DNA of 64,000 nt from Sabellastarte sp. h YS-2021 (GCA_964017235.1 OZ024928.1:153474881-153538880), one strand, 5' to 3'; positions 11,346 to 22,188 are shown, counted from the stretch's first letter. Numbers and translations: made by a program. The notes: a model not told the origin generated them from the letters alone.

Positions 11346-11352
11346 TTATATA
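11346..11352 (-). promoter_or_regulatory. Possible TATA box of the MADF gene
   Basis: On the minus strand TATATAA lies in a GC-richer context about 175 bases before the ATG at 11171. A long TATA-like tract at 11247-11258 is an alternative nearer to the gene. Confidence 0.35.
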
Positions 11353-11699
11353 GTCCCAGACCTGCTCATTGCCTCGTTTTAATTTCCGACGTGCGGAAAA
11401 CAGTCGTTCCTTAATCGGTTCTTATTCCCAGGCCACCTGGGGCGTCCTCAGACCATCGCAGACTAAATTTGTGCTGTCCCAGGCGTCCTGGGGAGGCCGG
11501 TTTGGATCAGTTAGGGTTGGTTACATGTTTGATTTTTCCCACGGCCACCGACAACAACCGACCCTTACAGAAGGTCTGGGACTAAGCAAATATTTCAAAC
11601 CGACCCTCAAAAACCCCTGTGTATCTTTGTATAGTTCGTTTTACAGGATAGTTGTGCACATATTGGTAGTTAGTTGGTTAAGCTTTTCAGTGTGAATAT

Positions 11700-12225
11700 A
11701 TTTTCAGTCACCAGATTGAAAGTTCCCCAATATTTGCAAACTAATTGAAAATCCAAAGATTGGGAATTGGATATACCCAAGGCAAATATCCAATAATGAT
11801 AAATGCAATAATGAGGTGGCTTCCTTTTCCTTTTCATCTAGATTTAGAAGGCAACTGCTTGAACAGACTTAAATAGCCTGAGTAGTAATTTGTGAGTTCT
11901 AAATTACACCAGCATTTCTTCAATCTTTACCCTGAAACGTTGCAATGTCTCAAAAATAATTTTTACATGTTTTTAAGTTGCCCAACAATGAAAAATATTA
12001 CTTTTTTATGTCTAAAATTGTAAGATAGGGGCTTGAAAATTGTGCACCCATTCATATCTTACTTTTAGGCATTGTATGTGGGGTAATTTTTGACAAAGTC
12101 CTCAAAACCCTATTATTGATAACTGCCATCTGTGTTTCCATCATACCCCTTCATTTCGTAAGCTATGTTATAAATGCTTAAAAAACATTTCCAGTCAAAC
12201 CTCAGTTTCTGAGATGTCAGCCTGT
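11700..12225. other. AT-rich spacer
   Basis: No repeat or coding signal was recognised between the Harbinger right flank and the LINE tail at 12.23 kb. Confidence 0.4.
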
Positions 12226-12229
12226 TAAG

Positions 12230-12325
12230 TCTGTGGATTTTGAACTTTTCCTTCTCTCTCTGTGACTCTAGCACCTTACAGTTTGGCATATGATGGAGAT
12301 TAAGCACTATAAAAACACCCATGAT
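12230..12325 (+). repeat. L2/SINE 3' tail fragment
   Basis: The stretch gaacttttccttctctc at 12240 matches the 3' part of the 5S-derived SINE at 38.44-38.53 kb (there on minus). It ends in ggagattaagcactataaaa, the tail shared by the L2 fragments in this window. No coding part is visible upstream. Confidence 0.6.
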
Positions 12326-12499
12326 ATGACATTTCATTGCAATATCAACTTATCACCTGTTAAGACAGTAATCAATCCAACATGAACAGATGAAATGAGG
12401 AACGTAAGCCCCATGTAAATCTATTCTATAAATTACTTTTCCTATCGATTAAAGGGATAACTTAATTGTATCCCCAGACAAAAGTTTGGGATATACTGG

Positions 12500-12680
12500 A
12501 TACAGCTGAAAAAAAAAACACAGGGTGGTTAAAAACAACTGAAATTGTTTTGGAATGGGCAACCAATTTACTTGGCCGTTTTGAAGCCATTTCAAAACCT
12601 GGCCTTGGTTTTGAAATGGCCATGGCTATTTTGAAACAGCCAATGGCTTTAAAACAGCAAGTAACACAACCATGAACTCA
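12500..12680. repeat. Hairpin repeat with a 14-bp perfect stem
   Basis: GCCATTTCAAAACC (12586-12599) is followed after 7 bases by its exact reverse complement (12607-12620). Flanking words ggccgttttgaa and ggctattttgaaac extend the imperfect fold. The same core occurs at 18576-18610, with related pieces at 19153-19183 and 19983-20020. It is probably a short foldback-type element or an unclassified dispersed repeat. Confidence 0.7.
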
Positions 12681-12969
12681 AATTTCATAATGGCTAATTT
12701 CATATACAAATTTTGTGTAAATTTCATATACAAATTCTGTGGCTACTTCTGAAACAAAGTCTACTGAGTGGGCTTTTGTGTAAAATATATTTATAACACA
12801 CTTCTGTCCATGCATATATTAACCAAAAGACATCCACGCCAATATGCACATTACAAGTACAAATAACGATGATGCTGTGATACTCATTGTATTGGATTAA
12901 GGTGGGAGGAGGTATGCTTTAAAATGATCGTGTTTTAATCACAATCCATCCACTAAATATCCGTGCCGT

Positions 12970-13180
12970 CAGAGACTTTATATAAGAAGCTCATTTGACT
13001 TCATTGTCATATCAAACTGCTTCTCATTTCCGCTCTGAGGTAGGTTCCAATTCTTCGGAATTGTCGTCTGCCAAGGTAATAACACGCTCTGGCACTGCAA
13101 AAGCAAGCAGGAACCACAAGGAGTTACCTGTCAACTCCACATAAGGCCTGTGGACGCCGTTCTAGCTCCGTCTCCCGGCA
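12970..13180 (+). promoter_or_regulatory. Candidate promoter or first exon, unassigned
   Basis: A TATATAAGAAG box (12978-12988) is followed by GC-richer, non-repetitive DNA. Two possible splice donors occur: GAG|GTAGGT near 13040 and CAAG|GTAATA near 13075. CAATTC-TTCG-GAATTG (13048-13063) would form a 6-bp stem closed by a UUCG tetraloop. No downstream host exon was recognised, so this remains a suggestion. Confidence 0.2.
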
Positions 13181-13199
13181 TTGACACCTTTCAGGTATT

Positions 13200-15930
13200 G
13201 CTATACCCCCCTCTGTGCTATAGAAATGGACTGGACCGCGCTTTCCAGTGCACTATTTACACTGCTTTTTACGAAATGTGGCCACGTGCTCCCGAGGTGT
13301 GCTAAGCACACAAATAATGTGGAAATGATGGCAAATAAAAGGATTTCACATTGTATGCCACTGGCACCCTAAATTGGATGATGGGCTTCTAACTGGCTAC
13401 TTATTAGGACGGGCCACAATGATAAAGCTACTTCGCTCTGATCTCCCCTTTTTGTGCTATTACACAGAGAAATCCAGCTAAATGTTTAATTATTAGATAC
13501 ATTTGTGGCAATTTAGGAAAACAGATTGAACACACCGGGTAGAAATGGTTGTCTCAATGGTAATAAAGAGCTGCCTTTTGAAACGGAATGTTTTATTCCC
13601 TCTGTTTTTCAGAAGAGAAAAGGGGTAGGGGGGGGGGGGGGTAGCTTTCTATACAAACCATTATTGCCTTTCATTCCATACTCATGGAAATTTGTTAACA
13701 TCATCTGTGTGTGTGTTTTTTTTCTGTTATTCTTTCTGTGTTGTTGTAACTTTTATCACTGTCATCAGAGACAAAACAGGAAAGTGTTGTTGTAGTTTCT
13801 GATGTGAAATTACCTGGCAATTGGGCAAAGTAATAACCAAAGTACCAAGCAGGGTGGTTCATATTTAGGCTGATTTTCTCTGAGTATGCCCCATAATTTG
13901 TTCCTAACACCCGTGTAGTTAACAGTACTAATATCATTATTGCATTTAAACACCATATTCTTTGTGCAATAAAACTATTTAACCTGCACCTATTGGGCCT
14001 GTGTAAGTATTATGACATAAATATGTACCATTACCTCAAAGAGGAGTCAGGGATTCCATATATGGTGCTTTAAATAATGTAAAAGGCAAGTATTCATTAT
14101 AAAAATTTCTTCCAACTTTTAAAAAGACGAAATGCACAATGGGTGATCTGAAAGCAACAAAGACCTGATTTAACAAGGGAATCTCATTGTAGCCCATTTT
14201 AAAACCCCATTTTAAATTTACTTACCTGATTTTTGTTCGAGTTGGTACGCAACTTCGAAAATTACACAGTCTCGTGCAAAAATAACCATAAACAAGTAAG
14301 GAAACTTGATTGATTTCAATACATACAAGTAAGGTCACCCTAAATGAAGTATTTATTTCATGTAAAGAATTACAGATTGTGTTCATAATAAATATTTACT
14401 AAGAGGTCTCTTTCAAAAAATCTATTGCATTCGTCTCATGTACTACAATATAAGTAAAATGCTTAAAAGATGTAAGCTAAAGTGGAACCATAAAGTAATG
14501 ATTTAAATCAGTGTTAACCAGTAAATTCTATCTTGAATTTCATAAGCAATAATATATGACATAAAGATCATCTATGGCAATGAAATGTAATAAACATCAA
14601 ATCCCATATCTCCTCGCCATTCTGATCTAAACGTGATTGAGCATTACAACACCTTAACTCAGATTTATACAATTACCAGGAGACATTACATGGAATCATG
14701 GCATGATGTTATATGAATTCCATTTGAAATTTTAGAGCGATTAATCTTTGTCTTAAAGGCAGACTCCAAGGCCCTTTGTCAAACTGGGCTCAGTCAATTG
14801 GTCCTGTGTACAAATGGTTCTCGCTGAATTGGGGCCCTATAATGCTACCCATGCCAAGTCATGTACAGGCCAATTTGTCTGTGATTCACCTGAAATGGAA
14901 AAGATGGTTCTTGCTTGGTGGTACCCAATGATTTTCGTTGTAAAATCTTGAGTAATTAGTATGCACTACTTTCCTGAATCCTCCAACTACCCCCAACTCA
15001 AAATCAATCACTAAAAGATTCTATCATTAATACATACACTGATGTATTGTATGTTTTATCAGGGCGTGGAAACTTTATCAGGGAGGAAAACCTTTCAGGA
15101 CTTTCTTAAACTTCATTAGTTGAATAAGAAAAATGTTTACAACTCCTTCAGTGGCATAGCAGAAACTCTTTGACAAGCAGTAGGAATGAATTGTTATTCA
15201 ACAATCCTAGAAATTTGTGAATAAACTAGCCTTCAAGCATCGAGCACTGTCAGACAAATCACCGATACCTGTTTTACACTACAAGCAGTACACTCCGCAG
15301 TGGTAGGTTTTGGGGAAAAATGTCCCTGTCTTTCAACTATTGCCTGACGTCCGTGTGCACACTTGTAAGACAGTGGCCCACTGGCCCAATCCTTGAGCGT
15401 CCCATGGAAGTTTTAAAATGTTTAAATTTTCTGCCTCTGAAAATGTGAACATCACTCACAGTTCTTTGTCAGTGCAATCACTGTCCTTATAACCATGTCT
15501 GTCAGTCCCTGTCCGTGGCTTACTGTAGACATATGTTTGGCACAGTAAGCAAAGGTAGGACTTAGATGGCTACTTTTGGGACACAGACAATTGAAGGCTA
15601 CACACTTTCAATGGCATTTTATTGATGTTGGGGGATGGTCAGCCACTACTCAGCTTCTGATCTGCTACTGCTACACAAGTTTAAATAAGGTATCTGAAGG
15701 AGATTGAAGGCAATGCATCTGTTCCAATTTGGTTGTCAAAGTTTTCTGGAAGATGAAATACTGAACTACATGGCAACGTTTATTGTAAATAGGTTATGCT
15801 CACTAACAGACACATTTTTATTATTTGGGTGGCCATTTTGAAATTGTGAAGGACCTTTGGTGCAGGAACAATTTTTCTTTTGCATTATATTACTGAAATT
15901 TATTTTGTGATTGGATTGTTGTAACTATTT
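13200..15930. other. Unique AT-rich spacer with a poly-G tract
   Basis: No gene or known repeat recognised. A G-rich run with a 12-base G tract lies at about 13625-13641. The word GTGTGTGTTTTTTT follows near 13708. Short open frames here (such as 13526-13795) span the low-complexity tract. Confidence 0.4.
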
Positions 15931-15936
15931 GCTAAA

Positions 15937-16222
15937 TTGACAAAGATGAGATTTATTTGTTTACCAAAACCTGTGCCTTCAGTGTTAGAAAACCGTAATA
16001 ATTCTTACAGTGATACTGTTGATATCTTGGCTAGTTTTGTAGAAAAGCCAGATCAGGCACTCTCTCAGGAATCTTCTGACAAGAAGAAAAGGCGTGCTAA
16101 ACAGGTTATATCTGCTACAAGAGAAGATGGCTTAATTAATTAGATAAGAGAAACACAATGGCTTTACCAAAAAGGGCTCCATTAGTACAGGGACACTCAG
16201 AAGAGAAGAATGAGGTAGAAAT
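15937..16222 (+). pseudogene. MADF-domain gene, 5' exon
   Basis: The frame 15937-16143 has a basic KKKRRAK stretch followed by REDGLIN, then a stop. The continuing frame reads IRETQWLYQKGLH and YRDTQKRR, the first half of a MADF domain (family pattern LI-WIRE-P-LY-KG---YRDT). Shifting frame once, EEKNEVEMT leads to a G|GTGACT splice donor at 16222. Joined to the acceptor at 16554 it gives EMT-VEDLQVWW with no break in the protein. At least one stop and one frameshift are present. It may be a Harbinger partner gene or a formerly domesticated MADF gene. Confidence 0.5.
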
Positions 16223-16554
16223 GACTGGTGACTTTATGTTTAAAATATTTTTAAAAATTATTTTAATTTTAATGTATTATTAACAATTTATCGCGTCTGT
16301 AAATCTAGGTACCCCGCAATATACACCAAAAAAGGTGTGTGCCCAGTGTTTGTGTAACTGCAAAATGATATAGTAATAAATGGTAACTTGCCCCTACTAC
16401 ATACCTTCAGGTCAATGTATATGTTAATGAAGTAGTAAATCTGTAAATATGTGGTGCACGTACAACTGTATTAGATATGTAATGAAGAATGTTACATTGA
16501 CACACTTTACAGGTGAAATTACTCGATGTGTGTTTGTCTGTTTTTGCTTTTATA

Positions 16555-16720
16555 GTGGAAGACCTACAGGTGTGGTGGAAAAGTGTCAGAACTCGATTTG
16601 GGAAGTTGAACAGCCACAGGTCTGGGGACAAGGCAAGGGAGCTGACTGACTGAGACAAGTACATACTGGAGAAGCTACAGTTTCTTGAGCAACACATTTC
16701 CTGAAGAGGGACAGCCACAG
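16555..16720 (+). pseudogene. MADF-domain gene, 3' exon
   Basis: After a pyrimidine-rich tract ending in tatag (acceptor at about 16554), the frame reads VEDLQVWWKSVRTRFGKL, then RSGDKARELTD, a TGA, then DKYILEKLQFLEQHIS and another TGA. This aligns with RRWFESQRTHYGKL, SGQALREMTKR and YQQMGFLKTHI of the Harbinger MADF protein at 10 kb, but is much diverged. A poly-C run (16748-16759) follows. No matching transposase was found next to it. Confidence 0.6.
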
Positions 16721-17013
16721 CAGTACATGCTCACCTATCTTCCGCAGACCCCCCCCCCCCTCATCTCAGACGTACAGCAGTCCACTGTTGTCAGGTAACA
16801 TCCCCTACATTGTCTGCTGCTTCTGGATCTCAGATCCAGACCATCATGTCAGAGACTCTACCATCTTGTCTGAGTAATCTTTGACAGACCTTTCTGGAGG
16901 AAAGACCTTTCTGACAGACCTTTCTATGCCTGTAACCTCAACAGAAGCCCAGAACACAGTGGATTGTGGGACCAAGTTTAGATTTATAGGTGATGAGATT
17001 TAAATGATGTGCA

Positions 17014-17312
17014 ATTTTGATTCTAAATTACCTAATTCATTACACTTTGTTTCTTGTTGATATGACTTTCTAAAAATTCCTTTGATTTTCTCTGCCAACA
17101 CTGAACATAATGTCCACCAATTGTCTTTCACTAAATATAATGGTACACTTTTGATTCTAAATTGCCTAATTCATTACACTTTGTTTCTTGTTGATATGAC
17201 TTTCTAAAAATTCCTTTGATTTTCTCTGTCAACACTGAACATAATAAATAAAAAAAGGTAAAAAAAAACACTGAACATAATGTCCACCAATTGTCTTTCA
17301 CTAAATATAATG
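17014..17312. repeat. Recent tandem duplication, about 135-bp unit
   Basis: The block starting ttttgattctaaatta at 17014 is repeated from 17149 with only a few differences. The second copy holds a 34-base internal duplication (cactgaacataat repeated around an A-rich spacer, 17235-17280). The near identity shows the event is young. Confidence 0.85.
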
Positions 17313-17619
17313 GAAACAAAGGTAGTGCAAAACGTGTTTGAAAAGAATGAATGTATTTTGAGATTTTTTGAGCTTATCACCTCAATCAGCTTAAAATTAC
17401 AACTGAATAGTTGCATATTTAATATGATGCTTTTTATATTTATCATTTACTATTGTTTTTAATTTTATATTTGCTGTGATTGTAAATATTTTATTATGGT
17501 TGTATTAACTTGTAAGATTACGTTTTTTTAATATCTGATATTTACACCTGCACACAGTACCTTTGGTCCTGTTTGTGTGTATGGTTGTAACATTTGAGTT
17601 TTTTTACAGCTGTAGATAG

Positions 17620-18352
17620 AACAGGTGATCTGAATGGTACATAGATTTCTTACAAAAACAGGGGCCGATTTCACAAAGGGTCTTAGACTTAGCCAAGTTT
17701 TTGGCAAAGTCAGTGACTTAAATCTAAGACTTAAATGGATTTCACAAAGGGTGACTTAGCTAAGTCCATGCTTATCATATAACCACAGTGGTTTTCTGTG
17801 TCATGTGACCTTTTATTTCTGTTCAAAATATAATATTGGTGATATATATCCTTCATTTAAGGCATTTCATCAAAGGATAAGTGCTGTTTTGAAATGGAAA
17901 ACCTTGTTACCATATATAAACTTCCTGAATACTACTTTAGTGAGGTGTTCGGTATAATTATACTTTATCTACTGGCCTTTCAAATTTTGAAGTGAAGAAA
18001 AAGTTTATGGTGGCCATATGTAAGTCCTCTTTACAAAATTTAAGCCCACTACCCACCAGACTGAAAGTTAACTCCACTGACTTAACAATTTGTGAAATCC
18101 GCTAAGTCTAAGACCACAGACTTAGCATTCTCTTGACAAAATTTAAGACCAAAGTCTCAAATTTAAGCCTAAATCTGGGCTTAAGTCCCTTTGTGAAATC
18201 GGCCCCAGGTGTTCTGAATGCTGCATAGACATGTTATAAAACAGGGGATCTGATTGTCGCCCCGTTTTGTAACAAAGTATGTAGTCTGAATACTACATAG
18301 ACTTGTTATAAAACAAGTGATCAGAATGCCACACACACTTGTTATAAAGCAA
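17620..18352. repeat. Minisatellite of about 36 bp, split by a MITE
   Basis: About five degenerate units resemble ACAGGTGATCTGAATG then ctacatagacttgttataaa. Unit one is at 17620-17658. The MITE 17662-18205 follows, then units continue at 18206-18352. The left edge of a second MITE copy comes right after the last unit. Confidence 0.7.
17662..18205 (+). mobile_element. MITE with GGGCCGATTTCAC terminal inverted repeats
   Basis: The 544-bp element starts GGGCCGATTTCACAAAGGG and ends in the inverted form ccctttgtgaaatcggccc. It has no coding capacity and has internal words aagtctaag/cttagac in both orientations. It is flanked by CAG on both sides (17659-17661 and 18206-18208), a 3-bp target duplication. 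A second full copy is at 51409-51988 and a truncated one at 18353. CWG duplications are known for some animal Harbinger elements, so I infer a non-autonomous Harbinger. Confidence 0.85.
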
Positions 18353-18540
18353 GGGCCGATTTCATAGAAAATCTTATAGTTACATCATATAAACTTCCGA
18401 AAGACTACTTCAGTAAGGTGTTCTGTATAATTATATTTTAGTTACAGCCATTTCATATTTTGAAGTGGAGAAAAGTTTATGGCGGCCATATTTAAGTCCT
18501 CATTACAAAATTTAAGCCCACTACCTTCCAGACTTAAAGT
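18353..18540 (+). mobile_element. Truncated copy of the GGGCCGATTTC MITE
   Basis: It begins GGGCCGATTTCATAGAAAATC and shares the inner block with catataaacttcc, agtttatgg-ggccat and aatttaagccca with the full copies. The right end is lost near 18540, where a hairpin repeat begins. Confidence 0.75.
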
Positions 18541-18650
18541 CATGGCCGTTTCGAAACAACCAAATAAATCTGATGGCCATTTCAAAACCTAGGAGAGGTT
18601 TTGAAATGGCTTGGCCGTTTTGAAACCACCTCACTGGTTTTTAACAACCA
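18541..18650. repeat. Hairpin repeat, 15-bp perfect stem
   Basis: GCCATTTCAAAACCT (18576-18590) and its exact reverse complement (18596-18610) are separated by 5 bases. The outer words ggccgtttcgaaac and ggccgttttgaaac also face each other. The core matches that at 12586-12620. Confidence 0.7.
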
Positions 18651-20590
18651 GTATTTCAATAATTGTTTTAAAAATTATAATATCAATTATTACAAATATG
18701 TAGTGGCACTAATATATTACTACTAGTATACTTTTTATGATCATTATAATTCAACTTTGAAGCCCAGCTTTATAAGGGCTTAAAGATGTGTTTGAAATAA
18801 TCTTAATACTATCCAATTTGTACTTTATTAAAATTGAAGGTTTTTGTTTGATTTCCTAATAACAGGAGAAATCCAATCAGGTGATTACTTAGAGAGTGAT
18901 TAACAAATCATCATCAAAGGAATAACTAACACACGGTCAGCGAGGAGCCCTTTCTTTTTTTTAAATTGCAATTAATTTGTGTTATTGTCAGGTCATTGAT
19001 CAATCACAAACTAATCACCATATTAAAACAACAGACACAATTTAACTTCATAGCTTACTATAGCTGCTGAAGTCATTAAATGCCTGCATGAGAAATCCTT
19101 TCAAGTCAAAAGAACTGTTGAAGATCAAAGATTAAGTAACTCTGATCAGTCAGGTTTTGAAACGGCCAAGCCGTTTTGAAACCAAGCAAGGTTGTGAAAC
19201 GGCCATGAACAGTCTGTATACTTCATAACTGAAACATGTTCTATAATTAAGATTGGTTACTATTTGGTTTGCAAGTAAAACAGGTGAAAGAGGAAGAATA
19301 CGTGTCGCATTTCTGTTTCTTATTTTAAGCTGTGATATTACACTAGAAATTACGAACTAACACCTTTTAGCTTATATGTGGCCACACAACACAACTTAAA
19401 GTGCAGAATGGCCTATTTACGTAGAAAAATATTTGCATGAAGTTCTTAAGTTAATTGTTTAAACTTCTGTTGTCAGGTTTCTACAATTTGTGAAGAGAGA
19501 TGCGTAGGGTCTAAATTTTATGTATAGAGTTTTTTGTGTTACAAAAGCTTTATGTGTAGAAAGGTTTCACTAATTGCATAATAGATTACTGATTAAATGA
19601 ATGTGTAATTCAAAGCCTTAATGACACCCAATTGAAATCCACACATAAACTGCATGTAATATGACTTTTAAATTGAACTACATCTGTGCTCTCATGAAAA
19701 TGTACAGTCTATATTAAATATAATCAATAGGTAAAATTATTCCAATAATCAATTAAGTCCTTTGGCTTTTTGGTGATTTTAAATGAATCATTTATCCTCT
19801 GTATAATTATTATTCTGTGAAATTCTAGTAAAATTGTTGTTGTAGTAATCTAACTTATCTGAGAATGCAGGTTCAAATCTAAGTATTAGTCTTGAGTCAT
19901 GTGCTTAGACTTTCGCTCTACAGTGGGAATATTCATGTTTGATCTACATCATGATAATTGTCTCCCGCCTCTTTCACAACCCTGGCCGTTTCAAAACAGC
20001 CATTGGCCATTTTGTAATGGTCAAATAATTCATTTATCTGAAGAGAGTAAATAAACGTGAAAGGGTACCTATAGAAAAATATGCATAACTTAGAACTAAA
20101 TGTTGTATTAGCTTTTGTAATAATACAATGATTTTAGTTATCACAGATAAAATTTTACCATTTTAAGAGGGCAGCCACATATCAGGCCAATTTAAGATAA
20201 TAAGATTAAAACATGTTTTTAAAGGTATACTAAATTCGTAACTATTAACAAGCACGTCCAAATTAAAGTAAATTATATTAAGAATAGTATAATTATTGAT
20301 AAACTTATCCAACCCTTTTAAAGAAGGTTTTTCTTGCATTGTTTTTCTTGTTGATAACTATTGATCCGATGATAAGTATATATAACCTGAACAAAGATTG
20401 CTTAATTGCAAAAATAACCCATATATGTAATAAATGTTTCGTTTGAAATATATCTAAAGACTTAAATAACACAGGTTGACGTAAAACAAGTGAGATGGTT
20501 TGGAAATGGCTAGCAAGTTAGTTTGGCCATTTGGAAAGTAATATTACATAACATGAGCACTCAGAGAGTGCAGACCTCTGCCAAGGCCCA
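18650..20590. other. AT-rich spacer with scattered pieces of the GGCC-TTTGAAAC repeat
   Basis: Only short fragments of the hairpin family occur: 19153-19183 (a near-perfect hairpin with a 3-base loop), 19983-20020 and 20500-20540. The rest shows no coding or repeat signal I can name. Confidence 0.5.
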
Positions 20591-20591
20591 A

Positions 20592-21910
20592 TCCCTCGTA
20601 GGCAAATTTAAAATCCGCCTAGACCAAATAAAATTTTTATTTTGCTGTGGTGATTTTGAAATTTTTAATAATTTCATATTTCATTAACCAACAATCAAGT
20701 AACAACTAATACCTTTTTTGACATTTTTAATTCATGCTTTTAGACAATAATTTACAGTTCAAACAGAGTGTAATACACGTAGTAATGTTACTTTATACAT
20801 AATTGCCCCAAATCCACAAAACTGCCAATTCCATGAAACAGTCAATTGGTAATCTACCCATTTTATGAAGTTGGCAAAAATGAGGTGCCCATTTCATGAA
20901 TTGAGTATTACTATGTATGAAAAATAAAGCTTTGTGCACACAACTTCTAAGGTTCTTCCTCCTTTACCTAGTCTCTTGGAGATTATATGTAAATGCTACT
21001 TACCCATTCTTACTCATTCTAAGAAAAATCAGGATAAGTACTGAGACAAAGATAATTGTTACATCAATAAATGCAGTCACTTCAGAAAGGTGGACAAATA
21101 AGTCATAAAAGCATTGTGCCTGCAGTAATTGTTGGAATATTAGGTCTAAATATAGCTGCTTACTCAATTTTGAGTAGATTTTAAAAAGGTGTTGAAAAAA
21201 AATACGTTTATTTTAGTTCGTTTAAAATATGTTCTTAAATATACTGCTTTGCAGGCGCAATATCTTCCCCACAAAGGGGAACTCAGTGCACAATAGTAAC
21301 AAATACAGGATAGTTGAGGGGCGGTCAAGGTCAGTAATCCAGAGTTATGGGTGTGACCAAAGGAAAGGAGGCTAGGTGGGAAAACTGGAGTTAAACAGGT
21401 GAGTTTTGAGGTGTTCCCTAAAGGATGTGACAGAGGGACTGTTTCTCATTTGGAAGGGGAAAGAGTTCCAAATAAGAGGGGCATAGTTACTGAAACAGTT
21501 TTGAAAATTGTTTGTTTGATTTTTGAACTGTGCGATCAAAGGTGGGGATGTGAATTAACTAAAGTTTATGGTATATAAAGTTTTGTGAATTCTTACTACC
21601 TCTCGTCTTGAATATGTGTTTTTGGAAACATTTAATTTTAACAATTTAAAATCCACCTAGTTATTTTCTGTCTTTAATTAACTAGGATATTAACTTCACC
21701 TGGAAAATTCAAGTTTTAAAGTTCACCAATACCAGATTAAATATGTAATAGATCAACGTAAACAAATTTAATCTAGCCAAGTCAAAATTACATTTTAATG
21801 TCACCTGGGCAAAGGTTAACATTTTACTTAAATCAACTTGTAAAATCTAATATCCAAGAAGAAATCAATTAATTTAGTCTAGGCGGATTTTAAATCAGCC
21901 TAGGCGATAT
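20592..21910. mobile_element. Possible 1.3-kb TIR element enclosing a LINE piece
   Basis: The left end has TTTAAAATCCGCCTAGAC (about 20607-20623). The right end has its inverse GTCTAGGCGGATTTTAAA (about 21878-21895). Similarity extends outward over about 35 bp (taggc and gcctaggc words). The interior has no transposase; it holds a minus-strand L2/CR1 C-terminal fragment. It is either a non-autonomous DNA transposon that captured or was invaded by a LINE, or two facing solo repeats. Confidence 0.5.
21240..21545 (-). pseudogene. L2/CR1-type LINE C-terminal fragment
   Basis: One minus-strand frame reads NYAPLIWNSFPFQMRNSPS then FREHLKTHLF, the end of CR1/L2 reverse transcriptases (family pattern A--LWNSLP--IR---S---FK--LKTHLF). 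After the stop the sequence ends in a tail containing gatattgcgc. It is truncated on the 5' side. Confidence 0.65.
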
Positions 21911-22056
21911 CACAATTTTATATTACCCATCACAACGCATGGATTCTAATTTGGCCAGTACATAGTTTTTGTAGAATTTCTTCTGTAATACACATCTTCT
22001 TGCAAAAGAAAGTCTACAATGTACACAATGTACTGTAATTCAAATATTTGAGATGT

Positions 22057-22188
22057 TCTCCGTGGTTTAGTGGTTACCAAGTTTGGCATGCACCCACAGG
22101 CTGTCACCTCTGTGTGAATTCGATGTGACAATATTGAGGATCTGTCACCCTATGACCTTGGCCGTTAAACAGGATGTAAAACCCTAAC
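22057..22188 (+). repeat. tRNA-derived SINE
   Basis: The head resembles a tRNA: a box A-like TGGTTTAGTGGTTACC with D-arm shape, then a degraded box B near gaattcgatg. The tail contains gaccttggccgttaaac and gtaaaaccctaac, a kind of ending common in invertebrate SINEs. There is no good acceptor or anticodon stem, so it is not a working tRNA gene. Confidence 0.5.

Larger units (their letters stand above)
7150..11690 (+). mobile_element. PIF/Harbinger transposon with two convergent genes
   Basis: The element carries a DDE transposase gene on the plus strand (7617-8910) and a MADF (Myb/SANT-like) gene on the minus strand (9963-11171), the two-protein set typical of PIF/Harbinger. The left end is probably near 7150, where tgttccacc resembles the TIR of the MITE at 38.9 kb. 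A right terminal repeat could not be located, so the end near 11690 is uncertain. Both non-coding ends carry copies of a subterminal motif near CTGGGACTAAGAACCGACTAA: about 7259, 7340 and 7436 on plus, 11404-11426 on minus, and a partial one at 11572. Each gene has few lesions, so insertion was fairly recent. Confidence 0.8.

Noticed and set aside
22057..22130. Possible tRNA gene
   Set aside because: It has a box A-like start but no proper acceptor stem or T-arm, and continues into a SINE tail.
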